From positions 1 through 64,000 of the forward strand of contig NZ_JBOJLM010000014.1 of assembly GCF_050750585.1 (NCBI RefSeq): a DNA stretch of 64,000 nt, written 5' to 3'. Each line of letters opens with the position of its first letter. Position 1 is the stretch's first letter. Under the pieces are notes generated by a model that was not told where the DNA came from, searched no databases, and worked only from the letters and a program-made list of their open reading frames with translations. Positions 27,402 through 36,791 of the stretch are shown here, piece by piece. Source of the DNA: Salinimicrobium sp050750585. Lineage in GTDB: Bacteria; Bacteroidota; Bacteroidia; Flavobacteriales; Flavobacteriaceae. The position numbers and the translations under genes are program-made.

Positions 27402-28832
27402 ATGAAGAAACTATTTTTAATCATATTACTGGCTACAGGGGTTGTAGCATGTTCTGATGACCTATCAGAAGTAAATGTCGATACAAAAGCCCCTACAGAA
27501 GTACCGGCCGATGTACTGTTCTCTAATGCTACTAAGAATTTGATTGACCAAATGGTCAGCACAAATGTTAACAGGGGCATTTTTAAACTGGTAGCTCAAT
27601 ATTGGACCGAGACTACCTATACCGATGAAGCGAACTACAACCTGGTAGAAAGAGACATAAACGGTTCACAATGGATCATCTTATACCGTAATGTTTTAAA
27701 AGACCTTGAAGAGGCTAAAATGATTTTGAATGAAAACCCTGATTCTTCTCTTTCTGAAGCTCAAATTCAAAATCAATTAGCTATGATTGAAGTACTACAG
27801 GTATTCACATGGCATGTTTTGGTTGACACTTTTGGTGACATCCCTTACACAGAAGCTCTGGATCTTGAAAATAGCACTCCTGTATATGATGACGATGCTG
27901 CTATCTATAATGATATCGTAATAAGATTGGATAGCGCTATTAGCCAGCTTAATGATGGAGCCGGTGGATTTGGTGATGCTGATTATCTTTATAATGGAGA
28001 TGCAGGACAATGGGCTAAATTCGCCAACTCTTTGAAACTACGTTTAGCTTTAAGATACGCTAATGTAGATGATACTAAAGCTGCTAAAATGGCAACAGAA
28101 GCCATTCAAGCAGGAGTTTTTGAATCTCATGCAGACAATGCATCGATGGATTATGAAGCATCAGCTCCAAACACTAACCCAATCTGGGAAGATCTTGTAC
28201 AGTCAGGTCGTGCCGATTTCGTTGCAGCAAACACGCTTGTTGACAGAATGAATGCACTTGACGATCCAAGAAGAAATGATTACTTCGCCCAGAACCTTGG
28301 TGCAGGTGTTTATGATGGTGGAACTTATGGTGCCAATGGTAACACTCAGGGAAATAGCACTATATATAGCGAACGCTTTGAAGATCCAACACTTGAAGGT
28401 GTGCTTTTAGACTATACTGAAGTAGAATTCCTTATTGCTGAAGCTGCTGCCAGAGGTTATATTACAGCCGACGCTGAAGCTCACTATAATGAGGCTATTA
28501 CTTCTTCCATTCTTTATTGGGATGGAACTGAAGCTGAAGCCAATGCTTACATTGCACAACCAGCAGTTGCCTATAGCCAGTCTAACTGGATAGAAAAAAT
28601 TGGTGTTCAAAAATGGATAGCTTTGTATAACCGTGGTTTCGAAGCCTGGTCTTCCTGGAGAAAACTAGATTTCCCGAAATTGCCTAACGCAGCACAATCC
28701 GGTCTTCCTGTACCATTAAGATTTACTTACCCTGTAAGTGAAGCTACATTGAACGGTGAAAACTGGGAAGCAGCTTCAAGTGCAATAGGTGGAGATGAAC
28801 AACAAACTCCTGTATTCTGGGATCAGAACTAA
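27402..28832 (+). CDS. SusD/RagB-family surface nutrient-binding lipoprotein
   Basis: The 476-residue lipoprotein acts as the lid of the SusC channel. It has a lipoprotein signal with lipobox ATGVVAC (Cys ~17), followed by SDD, an acidic lipoprotein export signal that sends Bacteroidota lipoproteins to the cell surface. The SusD-like TPR-type architecture is supported by LLDYTEVEFLIAEAAARGYI in the C-terminal half and the family ending with NRGFEAWSSWRKLDFP; this variant is of the SusD/RagB-like 2 kind. It lies between susC and a third lipoprotein gene in one operon. Confidence 0.94.
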   Translation: MKKLFLIILLATGVVACSDDLSEVNVDTKAPTEVPADVLFSNATKNLIDQMVSTNVNRGIFKLVAQYWTETTYTDEANYNLVERDINGSQWIILYRNVLKDLEEAKMILNENPDSSLSEAQIQNQLAMIEVLQVFTWHVLVDTFGDIPYTEALDLENSTPVYDDDAAIYNDIVIRLDSAISQLNDGAGGFGDADYLYNGDAGQWAKFANSLKLRLALRYANVDDTKAAKMATEAIQAGVFESHADNASMDYEASAPNTNPIWEDLVQSGRADFVAANTLVDRMNALDDPRRNDYFAQNLGAGVYDGGTYGANGNTQGNSTIYSERFEDPTLEGVLLDYTEVEFLIAEAAARGYITADAEAHYNEAITSSILYWDGTEAEANAYIAQPAVAYSQSNWIEKIGVQKWIALYNRGFEAWSSWRKLDFPKLPNAAQSGLPVPLRFTYPVSEATLNGENWEAASSAIGGDEQQTPVFWDQN

Positions 28833-28862
28833 AAGAAAACTAAAAAACAAAATCTTAAGATA

Positions 28863-29993
28863 ATGAAACAACAATTAAAATATTTAAGTCTCTGTTTCCT
28901 TGCAGTGGGTTTATGGTCTTGCGATGACGATGAAGCTCTGATCGATACACGAGAAGTTGGGGCCAATGCGGTCCTGGTAGATCGCAACATAAGCGTTCTT
29001 GACCAAAACGAAGATGTAACCATTGAACTTTTCACCAATAATGTTGAATTCGAAAGTATTACAATTGAGGATGGAGATGGCAATGTGTTGACCACAGCTA
29101 ATATTGGAGATGGAACAGCTACATTTAGCACATCTGAGCTTGGAGATTTCAAATTCGGCGACGATGAAGTTACTGGAACCTATGACCTTAGAATCGTTTC
29201 TATGCTATCTAGCGGAGAGGTACTAAATGATCCTGCTTCTATTAACGTTGATCACGCAATTGAACTTAGTGAAGTTGATGAGATCACTTATTTAGATCCT
29301 ACTTCAGACGAAGAGGAAACTATCCTTGGTTATTCTGTTTCTACCTTTAATGCACCTATAGATGATTTCATGCTTGAATGGAAGAAAAATGAAGCAGGAA
29401 CTTATGTTGAAGCAGATGACATCACTTTAAATCCTGAAGAAGGAGAAATTGATCTTGCCAATTTAGATTATGAGGCATATGACCTTGCACCGGGAGACAC
29501 TCTATACTACAGGTTTACTGCTACAAGCGGAAGCCTACAAGATCAGGTAGTAACTAGCGTAGTAGTGGTGCCTCAGGTTTTTGGTAGCAGCGAATCTGCA
29601 ACCATTTCTAACGATGCTACTGCAACACAGTTTAGTTTTGCAACTGGAGAAAATTATGCTGAAGGCAGTAGCGAAGGAGAAATTATTTTTACAGAAGTTG
29701 AAGGATTTGAAGTAGTAAATGATGCTCTAATCAGCTTCGTTGAAGTGACAGAAGAAGATTTCTTCTCAACCGTAGACCTTATGGATGCTCGCGAAGCTTT
29801 TGAAGACGGAACTCCTGTTACTTCCGTACCCAATGTTGAAGCGGGAGATGTATTTGTTTACAAAACCACTCGCACCGTTGAAGGAGAAGAAGTGGTTGCG
29901 TACGGCCTAATGAAAGTTGGTGACGTAACAGTTGTTAATGGAACCGCCGTAAGCTTTGAAATTGAATACAAGGAAGGTACTATTGTTGAATAA
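28863..29993 (+). CDS. Acidic surface lipoprotein of unknown function (third gene of the SusCD operon)
   Basis: I do not recognise a named family. The 376-residue protein has a lipoprotein signal with Cys in GLWSCDDDEA; the CDDDE run is a strong surface-export signal. The rest is rich in Asp, Glu, Thr and Val with alternating hydrophobic stretches, suggesting several immunoglobulin-like beta-sandwich domains (about 30-130, 135-225 and 235-376). Position 30 bp after susD and before a terminator suggests a SusE/SusF-like accessory substrate binder. That role is inferred from context only. Confidence 0.8.
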   Translation: MKQQLKYLSLCFLAVGLWSCDDDEALIDTREVGANAVLVDRNISVLDQNEDVTIELFTNNVEFESITIEDGDGNVLTTANIGDGTATFSTSELGDFKFGDDEVTGTYDLRIVSMLSSGEVLNDPASINVDHAIELSEVDEITYLDPTSDEEETILGYSVSTFNAPIDDFMLEWKKNEAGTYVEADDITLNPEEGEIDLANLDYEAYDLAPGDTLYYRFTATSGSLQDQVVTSVVVVPQVFGSSESATISNDATATQFSFATGENYAEGSSEGEIIFTEVEGFEVVNDALISFVEVTEEDFFSTVDLMDAREAFEDGTPVTSVPNVEAGDVFVYKTTRTVEGEEVVAYGLMKVGDVTVVNGTAVSFEIEYKEGTIVE

Positions 29994-30013
29994 CAATAAG
30001 ATCTTTTGAAAAA

Positions 30014-30044
30014 GAAAAGGCTGTCCAAATGGGCAGCCTTTTTT
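30014..30044 (+). terminator. Rho-independent terminator of the SusCD operon
   Basis: A 9-bp stem AGGCTGTCC / GGGCAGCCT (one G-U pair) with an AAAT loop is followed by TTTTTGTTTT. The A-rich left flank can extend the stem. It lies about 25 bp after the third lipoprotein gene. Confidence 0.9.
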
Positions 30045-30272
30045 GTTTTACGGGCAAACAGGAAATTTACTTTTCAAGAGTATATCGACACAAAACATAT
30101 TCCTCAGTAAGTAATACAATTGATCTGTCCCCACTCCCCTAACTCAGAATTACCAATATTTCAAATAATTTCAGGAAATTCAACGTTTACTCCTGAAAAA
30201 AATTAAATTTAGTTCTCAATAAGATATAAATATGCTAATTTTCCAATCTGATTATTTACACTCCTTTTTTAA

Positions 30273-31007
30273 ATGCTGAAAAACTTCGGAAATATTCCAA
30301 TCCTGTGGTTCATCCTTTCCTTAAATGCCGCAACAACCTTTTCCCAGACAGAAGTAAAACCTGTATATAAGTTATTAGACTCCGCCATACATATTCAAAA
30401 TACCGACCTGGCGAATGGTACAGAATATATTGACCAGCATATCATAAAAAGCAACCATCATAAATATTTTCAAACCCAGAAATATCTAAATGGAAATGTG
30501 TTATATGACGACCAACCTTATTATGATCTGGATCTGCAATACAACATCTATGATGATCTCTTATTAGTACGAATTCCCACAACCGGTGGCGCTACAACTA
30601 TTAATTTGCACAAATCTAAAGTGAAGGCTTTTAATATAGAAAACCACAGCTTTATTTCTTTAAGTGCAAGTCCGGATGAAAAACCACAATTCTATGAAAT
30701 TCTTTTAGACAGCGATGATATTCTATTACTAAAGAAGCATCATAAAAAACTAAAAAAACATTTAGACCAGAATTTCGCCTATTTTGAGTTTAAAGAAGAT
30801 TCTCCCGAATACTTTGTGTCCATTGAAAACACCCTCAGCAAAATTGATTCGAGAAGATCTATCCGTAAGTTGTTTCCTAACAAGGAAGAACAAATTGAAA
30901 ATTTTTACCGGAATAATTCACGCCGACAGAAATCAGATCAAGATGAATTTCTAACTGCGTTATTTCAAAATTTGGCACCATCAACTTCAAAATTAAACCT
31001 CAACTAG
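30273..31007 (+). CDS. Secreted protein of unknown function upstream of STN-type receptor
   Basis: I do not recognise a family. The 244-residue protein has a signal peptide (about 1-25, ending TTFSQ) and no further membrane segment, so it is probably periplasmic or outer-membrane associated. The middle is mixed alpha/beta, the C-terminal third is very basic and helical (KKHHKKLKKHLDQ at about 152-164, then SRRSIRKLF and NNSRRQK). It ends one base before the TTG start of the receptor gene, so it is coupled to it and likely serves the same transport system. Its own promoter is not obvious. Confidence 0.75.
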   Translation: MLKNFGNIPILWFILSLNAATTFSQTEVKPVYKLLDSAIHIQNTDLANGTEYIDQHIIKSNHHKYFQTQKYLNGNVLYDDQPYYDLDLQYNIYDDLLLVRIPTTGGATTINLHKSKVKAFNIENHSFISLSASPDEKPQFYEILLDSDDILLLKKHHKKLKKHLDQNFAYFEFKEDSPEYFVSIENTLSKIDSRRSIRKLFPNKEEQIENFYRNNSRRQKSDQDEFLTALFQNLAPSTSKLNLN

Positions 31008-31008
31008 A

Positions 31009-33771
31009 TTGAAGAAAATTTTTACTCTGATTATGCTCCTCTCCTTCCAGTTACTATTGGCTCAGGAGAATTTACCTAAAGTTTCGCTGTCTCTAGAAGA
31101 AAGCACTCTTGAAGATGTTCTTAGGGAAATAGAACAGCAAACTGATCTGCATTTTTTCTACATTGGAGATTGGGTAAAAGATAAAAAGGTGATAGCAAAC
31201 TACAGCAACATTCCAGTCAACGAAGTTCTAAAGGAGGTTCTGGAACAAACACTCCTAAATTATTACCTTTTAGATGACAATAGAATTATCATCACCAAAA
31301 GCAACATCATCTATGATCAGTTACCCAAAGGCTTCTTCCCGGACACTACACAAATAGCGATTGCCACGCCCAAAGAAACCAGAGAATATAATCCCGTCTT
31401 TTATGTCAAGGAAAACAATCCAAAAATAGCAAATAAAACGGTCTTTATTGGTAAAGAAAAGAGGGCGATTGAAATTGATAATTTTAATTTAAGCGGACAG
31501 GTTACAAATCAAAAAACAGGAGAGCCTATCTCAAACCTCTCAGTTCTTATTCAGGGTACCGACATTGGTACAGTTACAGACGTAGATGGAAATTACAGCC
31601 TCAGATTACCGGCTGGAGAACACCTCCTGGAAACAAGATCTCTGGGTAATGAAGATGTTGTAACTAGACTCGTAATATTTAGTGATGGCACCTATAATTT
31701 AAGCCTCAAAGAAGATTATGAGCTACTGGGAGAAGTTCTGGTAGATTCAAAGCAGGCCGAGAACGTGGAGGATGCCATTGGTGGCACAGAAGACATCGAC
31801 ATGAATGAGATTAAAAACATTCCATTGGTTTTAGGTGAAAGGGATGTCATGAAAGTCGCTGTTACCCTGCCCGGGATTTCCACAACAGGAGAGGGATCTG
31901 CAGGGTTCAATGTAAGAGGCGGAAAAACAGATCAAAACCTCATTTTAATTGATGATGCCGTAATTTATAATCCTGCTCATTTCTTCGGAATCTTCTCTGC
32001 TATCAATCCTTTTACCACGGGAGATATTACTATATATAAAGGCAACATCCCGGCCCAATTCGGGGGAAGGCTTTCTTCAGTTTTTGACATTACCTCCAAA
32101 GATGCAAACACCGAAAAATTCGCAGGAGAAGTTTCCGTTGGGCCTGTCACCAGCAATGTTGCTCTTGAAGTTCCCATTGTTAAAGGTAAATCAGGACTCC
32201 TCCTTGGGGGCCGAAGTACATATTCCGATTGGATTTTAAAAAATCTTGACGACGAATCGCTAAAAGATAGTAAAGCCTCCTTTTACGATGTCATTGCAAA
32301 ATACAACCATAAATTTAACGACAAAACGAACCTTCAAACCACAGGGTATTATAGCCGGGATAACTACAGTATTACCTCCGATTCTTTATTTAATTATCAA
32401 AACCTACTGTTTTCAATGAAGCTCAACCATAAGCTCAATGAAAAAAATGATGGCAGTCTTATCCTCACCAACAGTCAGTATAATTTTGATATAGATTATG
32501 AGAGCGACTACAATAACAATTTCACTTCAGGCTATAAAATAAATGAAAGTGAAATTAAACTTAACATGAGATATCTGCATAGTGCTGCTCATAAATTCGA
32601 CTATGGTATTTCAACCAAATTGTACAATGTCCATCCAGGTGAAATAGAGCCTTTGGGAAGCGAATCTATAATAGAACCCCTCGAAATTCAGAAGGAAAAA
32701 GGTCTGGAATCTGCTATTTACATTGCCGACAATTTTAAAGTCAATGACAAATTGCTTCTTAGTGCCGGCTTGCGATACTCTCATTATGCAGCTTTGGGAG
32801 AAAAAGACCAGAATATTTATGAAGAAGGACTTCCAAAATCTGAGGCAACAGTAATAGACACCATACACTACGGGAACAATGAAGTAATTGAAACCTATGG
32901 CGGACCCGAAGTACGGCTTTCGGCACGATACTCCCTGCTTCCCGACCTCTCTCTTAAGCTCAGTTACAACAACGCATACCAGTATATCCATACCCTATCA
33001 AACAATACTACAGTCTCCCCTACCGATACCTATAAACTAACCGATGATAACATAGCACCTCAACGTGCACACCAATATTCTCTCGGACTTTACAAAAACT
33101 TCAACAACAATATGTACGAAGTGAGTGCAGAAGGATACTACAAGCAATCAAAAAACATACTCGACTACAAGGTAGGTGCCCAACTTTTTCTAAATGAGAA
33201 TATAGAAACTGAAGTCTTACAGGGAGAAGGCCGCTCTTTTGGCGCCGAATTTCTTCTGAAAAAAACAGAAGGACGGCTCAACGGCTGGCTGGGCTACACC
33301 TACTCCAGATCTGAATTGAAGCTGGATGGCGCCTTTAATGAGCAAAGTGTAAATAACGGTGCATATTTCCCGGCAAACTATGACAAGCCCCATGATCTTA
33401 GCGTGGTGGCCAATTATAAGGTGACACAGCGTTTTAGTTTTTCGGCTAATTTCGTTTATCAAACTGGTCGCCCCGTAACTTATCCCACTGGAAAATACGT
33501 GCAAAACGGGATAGAATATGTCTTGTATAGTGACCGAAACCAATTCAGGATTCCTGACTATTACCGGCTGGACCTCAGTTTTAACGTAGAAGGCAATCAC
33601 AAGATCAAAAAATTTGCACACAGTTTCTGGAATATTTCAGTGTATAACGTATTGGGAAGAAATAATCCGTATTCAGTATTTTTTGTGACTGAAGAGGGGG
33701 AAGTAAAAGCATATAAAAGCTCCATTTTCTCAATACCTGTACCTACAATTACCTATAATTTCAGATTTTAA
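31009..33771 (+). CDS. TonB-dependent receptor with N-terminal STN domain
   Basis: This 920-residue outer-membrane receptor starts at a TTG codon one base after the previous stop; the TTG is followed directly by a proper signal peptide (KKIFTLIMLLSFQLLLAQ). Domains are an STN (secretin/TonB short N-terminal) domain at about 20-100 (SLEESTLEDVLREIEQQT), a carboxypeptidase-regulatory-like domain at about 163-240, a plug at about 270-375 (GFNVRGGKTDQNLILIDDAV) and a barrel ending TITYNFRF. STN domains often signal to a FecR-type anti-sigma factor, but no fecI/fecR pair is next to it. A DUF4249 gene follows 11 bp later, a pairing I know from this receptor class. Confidence 0.92.
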   Translation: MKKIFTLIMLLSFQLLLAQENLPKVSLSLEESTLEDVLREIEQQTDLHFFYIGDWVKDKKVIANYSNIPVNEVLKEVLEQTLLNYYLLDDNRIIITKSNIIYDQLPKGFFPDTTQIAIATPKETREYNPVFYVKENNPKIANKTVFIGKEKRAIEIDNFNLSGQVTNQKTGEPISNLSVLIQGTDIGTVTDVDGNYSLRLPAGEHLLETRSLGNEDVVTRLVIFSDGTYNLSLKEDYELLGEVLVDSKQAENVEDAIGGTEDIDMNEIKNIPLVLGERDVMKVAVTLPGISTTGEGSAGFNVRGGKTDQNLILIDDAVIYNPAHFFGIFSAINPFTTGDITIYKGNIPAQFGGRLSSVFDITSKDANTEKFAGEVSVGPVTSNVALEVPIVKGKSGLLLGGRSTYSDWILKNLDDESLKDSKASFYDVIAKYNHKFNDKTNLQTTGYYSRDNYSITSDSLFNYQNLLFSMKLNHKLNEKNDGSLILTNSQYNFDIDYESDYNNNFTSGYKINESEIKLNMRYLHSAAHKFDYGISTKLYNVHPGEIEPLGSESIIEPLEIQKEKGLESAIYIADNFKVNDKLLLSAGLRYSHYAALGEKDQNIYEEGLPKSEATVIDTIHYGNNEVIETYGGPEVRLSARYSLLPDLSLKLSYNNAYQYIHTLSNNTTVSPTDTYKLTDDNIAPQRAHQYSLGLYKNFNNNMYEVSAEGYYKQSKNILDYKVGAQLFLNENIETEVLQGEGRSFGAEFLLKKTEGRLNGWLGYTYSRSELKLDGAFNEQSVNNGAYFPANYDKPHDLSVVANYKVTQRFSFSANFVYQTGRPVTYPTGKYVQNGIEYVLYSDRNQFRIPDYYRLDLSFNVEGNHKIKKFAHSFWNISVYNVLGRNNPYSVFFVTEEGEVKAYKSSIFSIPVPTITYNFRF

Positions 33772-33782
33772 AGCGGAAGAAT

Positions 33783-34982
33783 ATGAGCTGTATCAATATT
33801 AAATCTGTCATTCGCCTTTTTATACTGCTGCTTTCTGCCATAGTGGTGAATAGTTGTGTGGAACCCTACGATTTTGAAACCGAAACTTTTGAAGATTTGC
33901 TGGTGGTAGAGGCTCTAATTACCGATGAAGTCAAATTCCAGCAGGTAAAGCTCACCCGTACGTACGGGCTGGAAAAGAAAGCGCCTACTGCAGAAACAAA
34001 CGCCACTGTCACTGTTATCGAAGACAACAACAGGGAATTCCAATTCTATGAATCAGATACCCCCGGAATTTATCTTTCTAACACAGCATTTGCTGCCGGT
34101 GCCCAACACACTTATCAACTTCAAATACAAACCGGAGACGGAAAAACCTATACTTCAGATGCTGCAACTCTGGTTCCCGGAGCCAAAATCGATGACCTTT
34201 ATGCCGAACGCAGTTTCTACCAGGGAGAAGATGGAGTTGCACTAATGGTCGACAGCGAATATTCCTCTTCAGCCTCCAATTTTGCGCTGTACGAATATGA
34301 AGAAACCTACAAAATTGTGTCTCCTTACACTGTTCGTAACACTATTGAGTTCCAGGGAAGCGACTGGAGCATAGTTCCAAACACGCGCCAGGAAACGGTA
34401 TGTTATAATACGGTGCCGTCTAACGATATAATTCTCTCAAACACAAGTTCCCTAAGCGACAATAACCTTAATTCTTTTGTGGTGCGTTTTATTAATAAAC
34501 AGAACCCTGTGCTGGCACAGCGTTACAGTATCCTGGTCAAACAGTATTCTTTAACACCTGAAGCCTTTTCTTACTATTCTACCCTCAAGAAGATCTCAGG
34601 TTCAGGGAGTGTCTTGAGCCCCACGCAACCTGGTTTTGTAAACGGAAATATTCGGGCTGTAGATAATGAAGATGAAAAAGTACTGGGATTCTTTACCCTC
34701 TCATCTACCTCTTCAAAAAGGGTCTATTTCAACTATCATGATTTCTTTGCATTTGATGAACCCCGGCCACAATTTCCCGAATCTTGTTTGATATTCCGGC
34801 CGGGAGAAAACTTTGACACCCCTATAGGCATGATTAAAGGTGGAACAGTGAGATACTTTAGCCTTGCCGGCGCCCCTGTTGCGGGAGAATTAGGCGAAGG
34901 CCCCATGAGAGTAATTGCCACAGAGTGCGTAGACTGCACCGTTTACGGCTCTAATGAAGCACCTGAATTCTGGATTGAATAA
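33783..34982 (+). CDS. DUF4249 family outer-membrane lipoprotein
   Basis: The 399-residue protein matches the DUF4249 pattern of Bacteroidota: lipoprotein signal with Cys in VVNSCVEPYDFE, then LLVVEALITDEVKFQQVKLTRTY and a beta-rich body with a C-terminal Cys-containing ATECVDCTVYGS segment. DUF4249 genes habitually follow an STN/carboxypeptidase-regulatory TonB receptor, as here, and probably provide an extracellular partner in substrate capture. The biochemical function is unknown. Confidence 0.85.
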   Translation: MSCINIKSVIRLFILLLSAIVVNSCVEPYDFETETFEDLLVVEALITDEVKFQQVKLTRTYGLEKKAPTAETNATVTVIEDNNREFQFYESDTPGIYLSNTAFAAGAQHTYQLQIQTGDGKTYTSDAATLVPGAKIDDLYAERSFYQGEDGVALMVDSEYSSSASNFALYEYEETYKIVSPYTVRNTIEFQGSDWSIVPNTRQETVCYNTVPSNDIILSNTSSLSDNNLNSFVVRFINKQNPVLAQRYSILVKQYSLTPEAFSYYSTLKKISGSGSVLSPTQPGFVNGNIRAVDNEDEKVLGFFTLSSTSSKRVYFNYHDFFAFDEPRPQFPESCLIFRPGENFDTPIGMIKGGTVRYFSLAGAPVAGELGEGPMRVIATECVDCTVYGSNEAPEFWIE

Positions 34983-34990
34983 ATTTTATC

Positions 34991-36739
34991 ATGAAAAACC
35001 TTTCTTTCTCCTTTATCTTTTGTTTTCTCCTCCTCCCTATGCACTTTTATGCTCAGGCCGTAGATATTTCAGCAGGTGCAGCGCTACTCCAAAAAGTTCC
35101 GCAGGAAAAGATCTTTGTTCACTACAATTCGCCCTTATTATTCCCGGGAGAATACCTGTATTATAAGCTCTATAATCTGGAGACAGAAACAGGAAATTTA
35201 AGTCACGTAAGTAAAGTCGCTTATGTAGAATTAATAGGAGAAGATGGAAATACCATTTTTAAGCATAAACTTCTGCTGAAAAATGGACAGGCGCAGGGAG
35301 ATTTCTTTATCCCTACCACTGTACCATCCGGAAATTATAAATTATTGAGCTATTCTAACTGGATGAGGAATCACAACGCTTATTTCGCAGGTGATGTGGC
35401 CATAATTAATCCATATCGCGGTGATTCTTCGGCTATTTTATCAAATTCTGAAGGTGATGCCGACATTTCTCAATCTCCGGCACCACAAAAGACTTCTGTT
35501 GCCAGTAATAACAGCCCGGTAAAAATCACCTTGAAAAATGACATTTTTGAGAGGAGAGAAAAAGTTGCTTTCAACCTTGAAGGGCAATCGGGCAATTATT
35601 CCCTTTCTGTTCGACAAAAAGACACTATCCCAGTTCCCAATACATTTACTTCTGAAGGTTTTGAGCTTTCTTCTTCTGGCACCGAACACAATAGAGATTC
35701 AGTTTTTCTTCCTGAAGCAAGAGGCAATCTCATCTCCGGCCGAATTGTGGCAAAAACGCCAGAAGCAGCCCGCAATTTATCAGGAAAGAAACTGGCTTTC
35801 TCCCTTCCGGGTGAAGATTACATGCTCAAGATCGCAACTACAAACAAGCAGGGGAAATTCTATCTCAATTTAGATGAAGCCTACGACACCCCCGAAGCTT
35901 TAATGCAAATTTTAGGAGATGAAACCGAAAATTATGAGATCAAACTTGATCCTTTACCTCAAATCTCCAATCCTGATTTGAAGTTCGCCGATTTTAAGAT
36001 TACCCCTGCCATGAAAGATTATATTCTTGACCGCAGCGTACAGGTTCAGATTGAAAATGCATATTACAGCGTTAAACCCGACACTTTAAAAGTTATAACT
36101 GAAAAAGAACCTTTTTACACTCAAGAGCCTACCGTCTACAATCTGGATGACTACACCAGGTTTCCCACTATAAAAGAAACCATGGTTGAAATTGTCATGT
36201 TTGCCCACCTGGCCAGGAGCAAAGACGGCTCTCAATTCGTGATAAACCAGACAGACGGCGCAACTAATTTTTATCTTCCGGCGCTGCTTATCGTAGACGG
36301 CGCGATGGTACAAGATCACGATCTCTTGATCAACTATCCGGCAAAATACGTGAAGAGCATAAAGATTTTGAGGGATAACTTCTTTTTAGGCTCTCATATT
36401 TTCGCCGGAATTGTTGATGTTGAAACGATCGAGGGAAATTTTTCTGAAACTTTAAACCAGGATTACATCAAAAGAGTAGCAATGAAACTTCCTGAAGCCG
36501 GCAAGAACTATTTTAAACAGTCTTATGCCACTTCTTCAGATAATCAACTGTCAAGGATTCCAGATCTAAGAACACAACTTCTGTGGGTGCCTTCAGTAGA
36601 AATGGATTCTTCCGAAGAAAAAATGAATTTCTTCACTTCTGATGTTCCCGGAACTTTTGAAATTCATCTTGAAGGGTTCACAAATACAGGAAAACCTGTG
36701 TCTGTAAAAAGAACTTTTACAGTGCAGGCTGAAGAATAA
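34991..36739 (+). CDS. Macroglobulin-like (MG2) secreted protein with plug-like C-terminal segment
   Basis: The 582-residue protein has a signal peptide (about 1-21, ending FYAQA) and an N-terminal region resembling the macroglobulin MG2 domain (KIFVHYNSPLLFPGEYLYYK then LLSYSNWMRNHNAYFAGDVA). A later segment, LLIVDGAMVQDHDLLINYP followed by YVKSIKILRDNFFLGSHIFAG, looks like the DGVPV..I..I.VLRG part of a TonB plug, but no barrel follows. It is 8 bp after the DUF4249 gene and closes the receptor operon. It probably helps the receptor at the cell surface or in the periplasm; no enzymatic motif is seen. Confidence 0.75.
   Translation: MKNLSFSFIFCFLLLPMHFYAQAVDISAGAALLQKVPQEKIFVHYNSPLLFPGEYLYYKLYNLETETGNLSHVSKVAYVELIGEDGNTIFKHKLLLKNGQAQGDFFIPTTVPSGNYKLLSYSNWMRNHNAYFAGDVAIINPYRGDSSAILSNSEGDADISQSPAPQKTSVASNNSPVKITLKNDIFERREKVAFNLEGQSGNYSLSVRQKDTIPVPNTFTSEGFELSSSGTEHNRDSVFLPEARGNLISGRIVAKTPEAARNLSGKKLAFSLPGEDYMLKIATTNKQGKFYLNLDEAYDTPEALMQILGDETENYEIKLDPLPQISNPDLKFADFKITPAMKDYILDRSVQVQIENAYYSVKPDTLKVITEKEPFYTQEPTVYNLDDYTRFPTIKETMVEIVMFAHLARSKDGSQFVINQTDGATNFYLPALLIVDGAMVQDHDLLINYPAKYVKSIKILRDNFFLGSHIFAGIVDVETIEGNFSETLNQDYIKRVAMKLPEAGKNYFKQSYATSSDNQLSRIPDLRTQLLWVPSVEMDSSEEKMNFFTSDVPGTFEIHLEGFTNTGKPVSVKRTFTVQAEE
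35534..35548. repeat. Iterated palindrome AAAAATGNCATTTTT, copy with central A
   Basis: An exact copy of the 15-bp odd palindrome inside the coding sequence of the MG2-like gene, where it encodes KNDIF. Flanks are TTG on the left and GAG on the right. Confidence 0.7.
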
Positions 36740-36779
36740 AGTAATTTTCAAGAGTTTTCCGCAGCCATTCATTTATCTC

Positions 36780-36787
36780 TATCTTTG
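36780..36787 (+). promoter_or_regulatory. -7 box directly ahead of rlmB
   Basis: TATCTTTG matches TAnnTTTG and ends only 4 bp before the rlmB ATG at 36792. Transcription would start at or within the first codon, so the mRNA may be leaderless. A weak -33 (TTTT) lies 21 bp upstream. Confidence 0.6.
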
Positions 36788-36791
36788 CACC

